Positions 25,801 to 34,768 of a stretch of 41,111 nt of DNA are shown here, in pieces. The stretch's first letter is position 1, and every line of letters begins with the position of its first letter. The notes under the pieces were generated by a model, which was given only the letters and a program-made list of their open reading frames with translations, was not told the origin of the DNA and made no database searches. The stretch covers positions 1 to 41,111 of the forward strand of contig NZ_JAATEJ010000043.1 in assembly GCF_012034175.1 (NCBI RefSeq), written 5' to 3'. Source of the DNA: Actinacidiphila epipremni (lineage in GTDB: Bacteria; Actinomycetota; Actinomycetes; Streptomycetales; Streptomycetaceae). The position numbers and the translations under genes are program-made.

Positions 25801-27597
25801 CTCCACCCGGACCCCACCTGGCTCGGCTGGGCGCAGGTCGGCAGCTCCGGGGCGGTCCAGGTGCGGCTGCCCGCGGACGCGGCACCGGGCGGGCACAAGC
25901 TGGTGGTCAAGAACGGGACGGGACAACTGCTCGGGTGGGACGCGCTCTCGCTGGTCGCACCCCCGGACACCGGCGGCGGAGGGGACGGCGGCAGCCCGGG
26001 CGGCCCGCCGGACCCGGGACCGCCGGCCTGCAAGGCCACCGCGACGGTCATCGGCTCGGGGCACCTGGACTACTCGGCGCAGGTGATCGACGGGAAGCTG
26101 CAGTCGCTCATCGGCGACAGCTCGTCGGGCGCCGAGGTCTTCCGCGAGCCGTCCAAGACGGTGCTGTGGCTCAAACCGTCGAGCAAGGTGACGCTGCCGG
26201 CCGGATTCGAGCAGATCGGGACCGCCGGGTCGAGCGTGTACATGGTGCCGCAGACGCAGAACGCGGACCTGATCTGGCTGGGCTGGTCCACCGAGACGCT
26301 CAACGGCGGCAAGGTGTCCGGGCCGGTGACCTGGCAGCTCACCGACGTGGACGGCCCGGGCACGGCGAAGGTGTTCCTCAACGGCGAGTTCGGCGGGGTG
26401 CAGTCCCTGGTCTTCGACGGGGTGAGCACCTATCGCATCCCCCTGGGCGTCCACGCGCACGCCAACTGGGCCTTCAGCAAGCAGGGCGTCTACCGGCTGC
26501 ACTTCACCCAGACCGCCACGCTCGCCGGCGGTGGCAGGTCCTCCGACAGCGAGGTGCTGACCATCGTGGTCGGCGACATCGACCCGGCCACCGCTGTGCC
26601 CGGCGGCAAGCAGTGCACCGGCGCGACCCCGCCCGCCGACACCGGGGGCACGTCCACGGGAGTGTCGGACGGCGGGGCGAAGGACCCCGGGGCGACCGGC
26701 ACAGCGGCCCGGTGCACCCCGGCGAGGACGACCGTCATCTCGGCCGGGCACCTGGACTACGGCGCGCACATCGTCGGCGGGAAGCTGGAGTCGCTGATCG
26801 GCGACGACTCCTCGGGGACCCGGGTCTACCGGGAGCCCTCCCGGACCGTGCTGTGGCTCAAACCGGCCGCCAAGGTGACGCTGCCAGCCGGATTCGGGCA
26901 GGTCGGACCGGCCGGCTCGACGGTGTGGCAGGTGCCGCAGACGCAGGACATGGGCCTGATCTGGCTCGGCTGGTCCACCGAACTGCTCAACGCCGGTAAC
27001 GCGGCGGGCCCCGTGACCTGGAAGCTGACGGCGATCGACGGCCCGGGCACGGTGAAGGTGTACACAACCGGCTCGTTCGGCGGCGTGCAGTCCCTGGTCC
27101 TCGACGGGGTGAGCAGCTATCGCATCCCCCTGGGCGTCCACGCGCACGCCAACTGGGCCTTCAGCAGGCAGGGCGTCTACCGGCTGCACTTCACCCAGAG
27201 CGTCACCCTGAAGAACGGGAAGACCTCCTCCGACAGCGAGGTGCTGACCCTCGCGGTCGGCGACGTCGACCCGGCAAAGGTGACCACCGGCACGTCCGGC
27301 TGCGGGGTGGTGTCCACCGCCGCCCGGACGGGCGACGACACGCTCGCCGACGCGCAGAAGGCCGCCGAGCAGTTGCAGGCACAGGCCGACCGCGCCGCCG
27401 CGGGCCGACTGCCGGGCCGCGGGACGCCGGCCCTCGGCACCGGCGGGACGTCCGCGGCATCGGGCCGCGGGCCGGTACCGCTGCTCCTGGGCATCCTGGG
27501 CGGGCTGCTGCTGCTCGGAGCCGCCGGCGGCGGGGCGCTGTGGCGGCGGCGCCGGAAGTGGGAGGGCGCCGCACGCCAGGCGCCAGCCGCGCCATGA
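22810..27597 (+). CDS. Giant membrane-anchored ABC-transporter-associated repeat protein
   Basis: A 1595-residue exported protein. The signal runs through AAITALLAAALVATG, cleaved near AAAAG; the start at ATG 22810 follows GGGACGAAG, and the GTG at 22774 is an alternative. About six repeat units follow. Unit 1 (about 40-240) and unit 3 (about 510-690) are divergent. Units 2, 4, 5 and 6 keep GHxD at the start, LWPGWSTE-like centres, VDGPG and HxHxxWAFxxxGxY near the end. An Ig-like spacer (QLVTVQVGKEYQGQWVSVWL) precedes unit 5, and a glycine/aspartate linker (GDDGGDDGG) separates units 1 and 2. The C-terminus is a membrane helix (PLLLGILGGLLLLGAAGGGALW) with a basic tail; there is no LPXTG motif. 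This is the TIGR03773-like wall component. I infer it projects metal-binding repeats beyond the membrane. Its stop overlaps the next ATG. Confidence 0.82.
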   Translation: MISRLLSRLPSRTGLSGLSGLSCAAITALLAAALVATGAPPAAAAGSPAVLSAGNIALTPKLSGISADGTDFDSFALGLLDKTGTYAGQTWHSATDTVLHLGAGEYDAGTGTWSTPAKVDDVAAYTTGEHARVLFGLDVAGAKDGMNYPDKGAIAGSPQPSFTLKGATVPDGGRFRLTGPTGTTAWDTALPAGSGAQTPQPVPYLNGATYRATSFTAPGTYCLTVSATMTSKGSAQARTASAAFTVVVGDLPDNVTMCDQPSGDDGGDDGGDDGGQGGDGGGDPGRPMVLAQGHLDTRAWLNAEGDGLDVGIVPGIGDPSVDGKFVDSSDFVLTGLLPGTVPAATANADYGFLGDPGTPYWYWPEAQASGYLWPGFSTENWNRAQLGGSRTVNLTLSGVDGPGDVVVYRSGATPLDILYDTKWGTPASYSFFVPAHVHAYWAFSAQGRYCLNMNASTELADGSWVRGSGMLTVWVGDTAEAKNVTPCDRDTSVTPPVDTLPPVAPVPSPSAVLFAGDSGELDLTPEFTADGTADVPAYVHTSLPAAGEYRDLDDMVVSYDHTVRDDVWQPNSYQVVDLSTDRLPWGSTDGPVTVSIGDVKGPGKAAFRVSTGENVQASDVSSRTQQSSMKQPLALLVSKAGVYCVPLTFSMTQAGRSSPVSVTRTLTVVGGSTDPADSSYIDRSKITTCSRGQQPFGVDDSAGGGDEPEWNVPNGSLTDSGAVILNDGHVDVASKVDGGTLETWVKDTTESSDARYHPLTGSNSLSSGERDSTNNGNGAVFQLLPGSKTTVPAASQYAFLGAAGSPLWQVSETQQEGLLWPGWSTEEIPLTATRTGVDWTLDMVAGPGEFALYTSSPTELNGVDVLFDTRDGVTAADSYTIPRNAHVHGSWAFSAEGTYCLAFTRSTTLASGARATDDFTLAVAVGEVDVQKVDPGACFTGTGEPGTQDVTPVPDSQLTDATSGGVQVLGDQNGFSPGQLVTVQVGKEYQGQWVSVWLHPDPTWLGWAQVGSSGAVQVRLPADAAPGGHKLVVKNGTGQLLGWDALSLVAPPDTGGGGDGGSPGGPPDPGPPACKATATVIGSGHLDYSAQVIDGKLQSLIGDSSSGAEVFREPSKTVLWLKPSSKVTLPAGFEQIGTAGSSVYMVPQTQNADLIWLGWSTETLNGGKVSGPVTWQLTDVDGPGTAKVFLNGEFGGVQSLVFDGVSTYRIPLGVHAHANWAFSKQGVYRLHFTQTATLAGGGRSSDSEVLTIVVGDIDPATAVPGGKQCTGATPPADTGGTSTGVSDGGAKDPGATGTAARCTPARTTVISAGHLDYGAHIVGGKLESLIGDDSSGTRVYREPSRTVLWLKPAAKVTLPAGFGQVGPAGSTVWQVPQTQDMGLIWLGWSTELLNAGNAAGPVTWKLTAIDGPGTVKVYTTGSFGGVQSLVLDGVSSYRIPLGVHAHANWAFSRQGVYRLHFTQSVTLKNGKTSSDSEVLTLAVGDVDPAKVTTGTSGCGVVSTAARTGDDTLADAQKAAEQLQAQADRAAAGRLPGRGTPALGTGGTSAASGRGPVPLLLGILGGLLLLGAAGGGALWRRRRKWEGAARQAPAAP
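26032..27285 (+). repeat. Near-identical tandem repeat units within the giant gene
   Basis: Units 5 and 6 are offset by 687 bases (229 codons). Long stretches are almost base-identical, for example around 26420-26511 against 27107-27198. This indicates recent duplication or gene conversion inside the gene. Confidence 0.85.
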
Positions 27598-29207
27598 GGC
27601 GCCGCGAGCGGGCGGCCCGCGGGAAGGTCCCCACGGGCCGCCGGGCCCGGCCCTTTCTCAAGGCACTGGCAGCGGTCACGGCGGCGGTCGCGCTGCTGGC
27701 GGGGTGCACGGCCCGGCCGCTGCTGGAGCCCGGTACCGGGCGCCTCCAGGTGATCACCACCACCGGCATCCTCGCCGACCTGGTCAGGAACGTCGGCGGG
27801 GACCGGGTGGACGTGGCCTCGATCGTGCCGGACGGCGCGGACCCGCACACGTACGAACCGACGCTGCGGGACGCCCGCAACGTGGTCTACGCCGATGTCG
27901 CGTTCTCCAACTACGCCCTGCTGGAGGAGCACAACGTCATCAAGACCCTCGACGCCAACCTGTCGAAGGACGCGGCGGACGTGTCGCTGGTGGAGGAGTC
28001 GGCGAAATACGCGGCCGAGCTGATCCCCCTGGTGGAGAACGTCCACCTGGACACCGTCTGGCTGGGCCTGCGCGCCGAGGGAAGCGGTGCGCAGTACGGT
28101 GCCGACCGCGGCTCGGACGTCCTCATCCAGGCCACCGGCGCCACCGGGCCGGGGAACGTCTACGCCTACCTCACCGGCACGTTCGGCGACACCGACGTCT
28201 ACTTCGACTCCTCCGACGGCTTCGACGCCGGCAGCGGGTACCGCGACGACACCGCCACCCTGCCGGCCGAGGCGCACACCCACCTGTCCTGGGCGTTCAC
28301 CGAGCCGGGCGTCTACACGCTCACCCTGCGGGCCCGGCTGAAGGTCGACGACACCGCGCCCCCGGTCGACCTCGGACAGGCCACGTACACCTTCGCGGTC
28401 GGGGTGAACCCCCATGAGGCCGGCATCCCCGGTGCGACCGTCCTCGACGAGGGGCACGCGGACCTCACCGCGGACCTGGACGGCGGCGGCATGGACGTGC
28501 GGTACGACCCGGGCGGCGGCGGTGAGTTCACCCAGAAGCGCTACCGGGCCGACCAGGTCGTCATCGACGTGCCGAACAAGGCCGTCGAGGAGATACCCGG
28601 CGACTCCCAGTACCGCTTCCTGGGCCGTCCGGGCCACCAGGTCTACCAGCTCGCCCAGGCGGTGCTCGGCAAGCACGTGCACGGCGAGATCGACCCCCAC
28701 CTGTGGCAGAACGTCCGCAACGTCGAGGCGTACGTGAAACTCATCCGCGACACCCTGATCGCCAAGGACCCCTCAGGCGCCGCCGGCTACCGGGCCCGCA
28801 CCGCCGCCTACCTCGACCGGCTCGACGGGCTGGACCGGTATGTGCGCGGCACGGTGGCGAAGATCCCGCCGGCCGACCGGAACCTCGTCACCACCCACGA
28901 CGCCTTCGCGTACCTCGCTCAGGCGTACGGCGTGACCGTGGCCGGTTTCGTCACTCCCAACCCGGCCGCCGAGCCGTCCCTGGCCGACCGCCGCCGGCTG
29001 GCCGACACCATCCGCAACCTCCACGTCAAGGCCGTCTTCCTGGAGCCGAACCTCAGGTCGCGCTCCTCCGAGCTGACCCAGGTCGCGGCCGAGGCGCACA
29101 TCAGGGTCTGCCCGATCTACGGCGACACGTTCGACTCCCGGGCGCCCAGCTATGTGCAGATGATGCGCTTCAACGCGGACTCCCTGCTCGCATGCCTCGG
29201 CACCTGA
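27594..29207 (+). CDS. Metal-binding lipoprotein of ABC transporter with inserted repeat domains
   Basis: A 537-residue lipoprotein; lipobox LLAGC places the lipidated Cys at residue 38. The chain begins as a cluster-A-I metal binder of the ZnuA/PsaA type (VITTTGILADLVRNVGGDRV, then GADPHTYEP with His85). At about residue 140 it is interrupted by a surface-repeat domain (VHLDTVWLGL ... AHTHLSWAFTEPGVYTL) and a partial second one (DEGHADLTAD ... YRFLGRPGHQVY). At about residue 360 the metal binder resumes: HGEIDPHLW, TTHDAFAYLAQAYGV and VFLEPNLRS, which supply the other ligands. The ATG overlaps the previous stop. It should deliver Zn or Mn to the permease; the insertion probably docks onto the repeat proteins. 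TIGR03772-type architecture. Confidence 0.85.
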   Translation: MRRRERAARGKVPTGRRARPFLKALAAVTAAVALLAGCTARPLLEPGTGRLQVITTTGILADLVRNVGGDRVDVASIVPDGADPHTYEPTLRDARNVVYADVAFSNYALLEEHNVIKTLDANLSKDAADVSLVEESAKYAAELIPLVENVHLDTVWLGLRAEGSGAQYGADRGSDVLIQATGATGPGNVYAYLTGTFGDTDVYFDSSDGFDAGSGYRDDTATLPAEAHTHLSWAFTEPGVYTLTLRARLKVDDTAPPVDLGQATYTFAVGVNPHEAGIPGATVLDEGHADLTADLDGGGMDVRYDPGGGGEFTQKRYRADQVVIDVPNKAVEEIPGDSQYRFLGRPGHQVYQLAQAVLGKHVHGEIDPHLWQNVRNVEAYVKLIRDTLIAKDPSGAAGYRARTAAYLDRLDGLDRYVRGTVAKIPPADRNLVTTHDAFAYLAQAYGVTVAGFVTPNPAAEPSLADRRRLADTIRNLHVKAVFLEPNLRSRSSELTQVAAEAHIRVCPIYGDTFDSRAPSYVQMMRFNADSLLACLGT

Positions 29208-29283
29208 CCCGACCCGCACCGACGCCCACGCCTGCACCCGCGCCCGCGCCGGGCACCTCCGACCACCACCGAAAGGCACCGTG

Positions 29284-30341
29284 ATGCGCGCCGCCGCCAC
29301 CGCCGCCCCGCACCGCAGCCGCCCGCGCCTGCCGGCCCTCGCCGCGGCTGCGCTGCTCGCCCTCGCCGCGGCCCTGACCCCCGCCGTCGCCCGGGCGGAC
29401 GGCCCGGGCGGCGACCCCGGCCTCGACCAGACGATCGACGCGGGCGAGCCCATCACCCACGGGAACCACGTGATCGGCACCGGACACGTGGACATGGGCC
29501 CCAAGTTCGACGGCGGAGCCTGGAAGTTCCTCATCCACGACGACGCCCACAAGGCCGACGCCGACGCCGCCAGCGTGTGGCGCTACCCCGACGAGACCGT
29601 GCTGCGCGTCGTCGACGCCGCGAAGCTGAAGGTCCCGGACAGCTCCGCCTATTCCTTCGTCGGAGCGGCACCCGGCAGCACGGTGTGGGTCGTCCCCGAG
29701 ACCCAGAACCCCGGCGTGGTCTGGGCCGGCTGGAACACCCAGGACCCCGCGGTCATGAGCAGGCTCGACCGGGGCGCCACCTTCTCCGTCACCGGCGTCC
29801 AGGGCCCGGGCGTCCTCACGGTGTACCTGCAGTCCGGCGACTTCGGCGCCCCGCAGGTGCTGTGGGACTCCCGAAAGAAGGGAGCTCAGCCGATCTGGGT
29901 GGACACCAACACCCACACCCACGCCAACTGGGTCTTCACCGAGCCCGGCGTCTACCTCGTCCGTATGGCCGCGTCGGCGACGCTGAAGGACGGCACCAAG
30001 GTCTCCGACACCGAGCTGGTGCGGTTCGCCGTCGGCACCGGCACGTCCACCGGCGCGGCGCTGGCCGCGACCTGGAAGGGCCCGGCCCCGACCGCGCCCG
30101 CCGCCACCTCCCCGGCGCCGGCCGGCACCCCGGTGACCGCGCCGGCGACGGCGCCCCGGCCCGCGGCCACCACCGGCACGGGCCGGGACGACACCCTGGT
30201 CCGGCTCCTGGTCGGCGCGATCGTGGTGGTCGCGCTCGCCCTCGTCGCGGGCTTCACCCTCGTTGCGGTACGCGGCAACCGCGCCAAGCGGCGTGCCCTG
30301 GCCGCCCGCACCGCGGCCGGGGCGGACGGCGGTGCCGAGCA

Positions 30342-30345
<4 letters not shown>
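29284..30345 (+). CDS. Membrane-anchored single surface-repeat protein
   Basis: A 353-residue protein (ATG 29284, GAAAGG 7 bases upstream). The signal peptide (ALAAAALLALAAALTPAVARA) is followed by one repeat (about 60-250): GTGHVDMGPKF, VVWAGWNTQD, VQGPGVLTVY and THTHANWVFTEPGVYLVRM. A Pro/Thr/Ala linker (about 255-300) leads to a membrane helix (LLVGAIVVVALALVAGFTLV) and a basic cytoplasmic tail. It lies between lipoprotein and ATPase genes and overlaps the ATPase start by four bases, so it is made together with the transporter. A likely role is holding ligand near the permease. Confidence 0.82.
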
Positions 30346-31111
<766 letters not shown>

Positions 31112-31115
<4 letters not shown>

Positions 31116-31972
31116 CCCCCGTGGAATTCCTCACCGACCTGTTCAACCCGGACCTCGCCTTCCTCCCCAAGGCACTGGCCGTCGCCGTCATGTCGTCGAT
31201 CGTGTGCGGCGTCGTCGGCACCTATGTCGTGCTGCGCGGGATGGCCTTCATCGGCGACGCCGTCTCCCACGCCGTCTTCCCCGGGCTGGCGTTCGCCTTC
31301 GTCCTGGAGGGCGACCTGGTGCTCGGCGGCACCCTGGCCGGGGTGGCGACCGCCGTCCTCGTCGCGGTGTTCTCGCAGAACCGGCGCCTCAACGAGAGCT
31401 CAGTCATCGGGGTGTTCTTCGTGGCCGCCTTCGCCCTGGGCGTGGTCGTCATCTCGCAGGCACCCGGATACGCCGGCAGCCTCGAACAGTTCCTGTTCGG
31501 CTCCATCACCGGCATCCCGACGTCCGACCTCGTCACCGACGGCGTCACCGGAGTCGTCATCCTGGCGGTGCTCTTCGCCCTGCACAAAGAGCTCGTCACC
31601 ATCTCCCTGGACCGCGAGTCGGCCCGCGCCATGGGAGTTGCGGTCTTCTGGCTCGACCTCGTCCTGTACGTCCTGGTCACCCTCGCGGTCGTCATCAGCG
31701 TGCAGACCATCGGCAACATCCTCGTGCTGGCCCTGCTGGTCACGCCGGCGGCCACCGCGCGTCTGCTCACCGACAGGATCGGCGTCATGATGGCGCTCTC
31801 CCCGGCCATCGGCACGCTGGGCGCCCTGGCCGGCCTGTACATCTCGTGGGGCTGGGACCTGCCCACCGGCGGCACCATCGTTCTCGTCCTGACCGCCGGT
31901 TTCCTCGCGGCCTGGTTCCTCGCCCCCCGGCAGGGCCTGATCGTGAAGGCATGGCGGCGGCTTGACCGCTGA
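31112..31972 (+). CDS. ABC transporter permease, metal type (anchored-repeat system)
   Basis: A 286-residue inner-membrane permease of the ABC-3 (ZnuB/MntC) family with about eight to nine helices. The first helices carry SSIVCGVVGTYVVLRGMAFI and GDAVSHAVFPGLAFAF, the conserved G-D-A-x-S-H-A motif of metal permeases. The late helices include TIGNILVLALLVTPAATARLL. Start ATG 31112 overlaps the ATPase stop; the longer upstream frame is antisense-like. It ends the locus; a loosely structured 200-base gap follows before a glycosidase gene. Confidence 0.92.
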
Positions 31973-32179
31973 CGCCGACGGGCGCCCCGGCAATGTTCGG
32001 CTTTGTCTTTATGCGACTGAAGCGGTGCGGGTGGTGGCTCCGATTCACCACGGATTTCTACAGTGTTGCCGCAGTGTTCCGGCGCAGTGCACACACCACC
32101 TTGGCGGGTCCGTCCATTCAGGCTGGCGCGGCCTGGTTCCGCGCCACCGGCAACTGACCCCCGTGAGAAGGGAAGAGTC

Positions 32180-33262
32180 GTGAACGGACAAGGAACCGAA
32201 TCCCCCCGTAAAAGTACCCGAAGTGATAGGGCGTCGGCACCCCGCCGGCGATCGATCCGCCGCACCATTGTCAGCGCCCTGGCCGCGCTGACGCTGATTC
32301 CGGCCGCCGCCGTCAGTTTCGCCTCACCGGCCAGCGCGTCCACCAGCGGGTTCAAGGGCATGAACTGGGCCGTGCTGGGCGACAACTTCAGCACCAGCCC
32401 GCTCGTGCTGCGGGGCCTGAGCTCGTCCGACAGCTACGCCACCGTGAAGGCCAAGGCCACCTCGCTGTACAACGCCATGGGCTCCATGGGCGTCAACACC
32501 GTGCGGCTGCCGGTCAACGCGTCCACGGTCGGGGGATCGTGGTGGAGCAGCTACCGGGGCGCCATAGACGCGGCTACGGACAAGGGATGGAAAGTCATCC
32601 TCGGCTACTGGGAGGACCAGAACGCCTCCGGCGGCAAGATCACGAACGTGAGCGCGTGGAACTCGATGTGGACCACCGTGATCAACGCCTACGGCGGCAA
32701 CAGCAACGTCTACCTTGAACCGATGAACGAGCCGCACGGTTACTCGTCGGCGGACTGGCGGAATCTCGCGGCGAGTTGGCTCACCACGCACACCGGCGCC
32801 AACAAGAGCCGGGTACTCATCAGCGGTACCGGCTACAGCCAGGACCTGCGTGATCTGTGCGGTGACAGCCGCTTCAACTCCACGCTGTTCTCGTTCCACA
32901 CCTACGCGTTCTTTTACAGCGCGATGACGGAATCCGCGTGGGAGAGCAACATCAATACCCGGCTCGGGAGTTGTGCGAACCGCGCGGTCATGACGGAATA
33001 CGGCGCGGTGATGGACAGCGGCCTCAACTACGGGGACGCGAACAGCACCGACAACTTCGTGCGGTACATGGTCGCCGTCTCGCACGTCCAGCGCAACAAC
33101 AGCATGGGCGGCGTGTACTGGCCGGCCCTGGGTGGGAAGCCGGGCCCCAACGGCTACGACCCCTACTCGATGTTCTCCATGGGCGGCAGCGGCACGGCGC
33201 TCACCCTGACCGTCCGCAACACCTCCGGCCGGGACCGCGTCCGGTACGGCTGGGGCTTCTGA
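32180..33262 (+). CDS. Secreted GH5-family glycoside hydrolase
   Basis: A 360-residue exported enzyme; GTG 32180 follows GAAGGGAAG. The signal contains twin arginines (RRRSIRRTIVSALAALTLIP) and ends near ASAS at about residue 52. The rest is a (beta/alpha)8 glycosidase of GH5/clan GH-A: catalytic acid E184 in LEPMNEPHG and nucleophile E273 in AVMTEYGAV, with FSFHTYAFF between. Related actinomycete proteins are annotated as cellulases or mannanases; I cannot choose. No carbohydrate-binding module is attached. A hairpin (33294-33317) and a LacI-type palindrome separate it from the arabinofuranosidase gene, so the two probably form separate transcripts within a plant-polysaccharide set. Confidence 0.8.
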   Translation: MNGQGTESPRKSTRSDRASAPRRRSIRRTIVSALAALTLIPAAAVSFASPASASTSGFKGMNWAVLGDNFSTSPLVLRGLSSSDSYATVKAKATSLYNAMGSMGVNTVRLPVNASTVGGSWWSSYRGAIDAATDKGWKVILGYWEDQNASGGKITNVSAWNSMWTTVINAYGGNSNVYLEPMNEPHGYSSADWRNLAASWLTTHTGANKSRVLISGTGYSQDLRDLCGDSRFNSTLFSFHTYAFFYSAMTESAWESNINTRLGSCANRAVMTEYGAVMDSGLNYGDANSTDNFVRYMVAVSHVQRNNSMGGVYWPALGGKPGPNGYDPYSMFSMGGSGTALTLTVRNTSGRDRVRYGWGF

Positions 33263-33293
33263 TCGGACGGCACGGACACACGAAGGCGCGGGT

Positions 33294-33317
33294 GCACCCC
33301 TCGCGAGGGGGGTGTGC
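33294..33317. terminator. Hairpin after GH5 gene
   Basis: GCACCCCTCGC pairs with GCGAGGGG(GG)TGTGC with a small bulge, about 30 bases after the stop. Probable terminator. Confidence 0.6.
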
Positions 33318-33336
33318 CGGCGGCCAGAGGCAGGAT

Positions 33337-33350
33337 TGTTAGCGCTAACA
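33337..33350. promoter_or_regulatory. LacI-family operator
   Basis: TGTTAGCGCTAACA is a perfect 14-base palindrome with a central GCGC, typical of LacI/GalR-type sugar repressors. It lies 58 bases before the arabinofuranosidase ATG. No lacI-type gene is in the window. Confidence 0.7.
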
Positions 33351-33408
33351 CTCCTGCCCGCCAAGGAACCGGCCCAGTCGACCACCACGAGACCAGGAGT
33401 GGATCACC

Positions 33409-34449
33409 ATGCACAAGCTTCCCGCCCGGCGCGCACGCGCCGTAGCCCTCGCGCTGAGCACCGCAGCCGCCCTGATCAGCGTCACCAACACGGCGGCGCA
33501 CGCCGCGGGCCAGGGCCCGTGCGACATCTTCGCTTCCAACGGCACCCCCTGCGTCGCCGCGCACAGCACCACCCGGGCGCTCTACGGGGCGTACAACGGG
33601 CCGCTGTACCAGGTCAGGCGCTCCTCGGACAACACCACGACCAGCATCTACCCGGTCAGCGCCGGCAGTTACGCGAACTCGGCCGCACAGGACTCCTTCT
33701 GCTCGGGCACGTCCTGCGTGATCACCAAGATCTACGACCAGTCCAGCAAGCACAACGACCTCACGCAGGCGCCGGCGGGCGGCGCGGCGGGCGGTCCCGA
33801 CACCCTGGCGACCGCGAACAAGGCGCCGGTCCACCTCAACGGCCACAAGGTCTACGGGCTGTACATCGCGCCCGGCATGGGCTACCGCGACAACAGCACG
33901 TCGGGTATCGCGACCGGCGACGCGGCCGAGGGCGAATACGCGGTCCTGGACGGCTGGCACACCAACAACGGCTGCTGCTTCGACTACGGCAACGCCGAGA
34001 CCAACAACAAGGACAACGGCGCCGGCCACATGGAGGCCATCTACTTCGGCTCCAACAAGTCCTGGGGCTGGGGCGCCGGGAACGGCCCGTGGGTCATGGC
34101 CGACATGGAGAACGGCCTGTTCTCCGGGCCCAACAAGGGCTACAACTCCGCCGACCCCACCATCGCCGACCAGTTCACCACCGCCATGCTCTTCGGCCAG
34201 GCGAACCACTGGAAGATCCTCACCGGCAACGCGCAGTCCGGCGGCCTGTCGACGGCGGGGATCTGGGCGCGCCCCTCGGGCTACAACCCGATGCACAAGG
34301 AGGGGGCGATCATCCTCGGCATCGGCGGTGACAACAGCAAGAGCGGTGACGGCACCTTCTACGAAGGCGTGATGACGGCCGGCTACCCGACCGACGCGGC
34401 CCAGGACGCCGTGCAGGCCGACATCGTCGCCGCGAAGTACACGAGCTAG
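33409..34449 (+). CDS. abfB: Secreted alpha-L-arabinofuranosidase B (GH54 catalytic domain)
   Basis: A 346-residue exported enzyme. The signal (RAVALALSTAAALISVTNTA) is cleaved near AHAAG. The mature chain is the GH54 catalytic domain: GPCDIFASNGTPCVAAHSTT, then LYQVRRSSDN, ITKIYDQSSKHNDL, DGWHTNNGCCFDYGNAETNN with the adjacent Cys pair, and MEAIYFGSNKSWGWG. It removes arabinose side chains from arabinoxylan or arabinan. Many GH54 enzymes carry a C-terminal arabinose-binding AbfB (CBM42) domain; here the gene ends right after the catalytic part (IVAAKYTS). It is controlled probably through the palindrome at 33337 and is followed by a terminator hairpin. Confidence 0.9.
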   Translation: MHKLPARRARAVALALSTAAALISVTNTAAHAAGQGPCDIFASNGTPCVAAHSTTRALYGAYNGPLYQVRRSSDNTTTSIYPVSAGSYANSAAQDSFCSGTSCVITKIYDQSSKHNDLTQAPAGGAAGGPDTLATANKAPVHLNGHKVYGLYIAPGMGYRDNSTSGIATGDAAEGEYAVLDGWHTNNGCCFDYGNAETNNKDNGAGHMEAIYFGSNKSWGWGAGNGPWVMADMENGLFSGPNKGYNSADPTIADQFTTAMLFGQANHWKILTGNAQSGGLSTAGIWARPSGYNPMHKEGAIILGIGGDNSKSGDGTFYEGVMTAGYPTDAAQDAVQADIVAAKYTS

Positions 34450-34463
34450 CCCTTCCGGCGGGT

Positions 34464-34506
34464 CCGTTCACCACCGGGGTGGCTGTCCTGCTCCGGTGGT
34501 GGACGG
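34464..34506. terminator. Hairpin terminator after arabinofuranosidase
   Basis: Arms CCGTTCACCACCGG and CCGGTGGTGGACGG (13 of 14 pairs) with a 15-base loop, starting 15 bases after the stop. Confidence 0.7.
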
Positions 34507-34768
34507 CTCGTCGTCCGGCCGCGGCTTCCGGGGGCCGTCGTGCTCGCGGCTCCGCCTGTGCGGCGCGGGCGGCCATAAGGGTGAGTTATGGCGGCTCTTC
34601 GGGCTGCGCCCGGGTCCGGGGCGCCGGGCGGGCGGGGACGGTGGTTTCGTGGGGGTGCTCCGCCGGCGCCGCGCCCGTGCGGGGGTGGCATGGCGTGGCG
34701 GCCCGCCGGCCTCGGGGCGCCGTACCGCGGGAGCCGACCGAACAGCGCCTACCGTCATGCGAGGACCT
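34507..34768. other. Intergenic region before flavoprotein gene
   Basis: With the terminator this makes a gap of about 320 bases. It is very GC-rich; several frames are open but arginine/glycine-rich and shadow-like. GAGG at 34761-34764 is the ribosome-binding site of the next gene. No other signal was recognised. Confidence 0.45.

Noticed and set aside
25222..27189. 655-residue frame antisense to the giant repeat gene
   Set aside because: Its internal repetition simply mirrors the sense-strand repeats; no start signal or domain.
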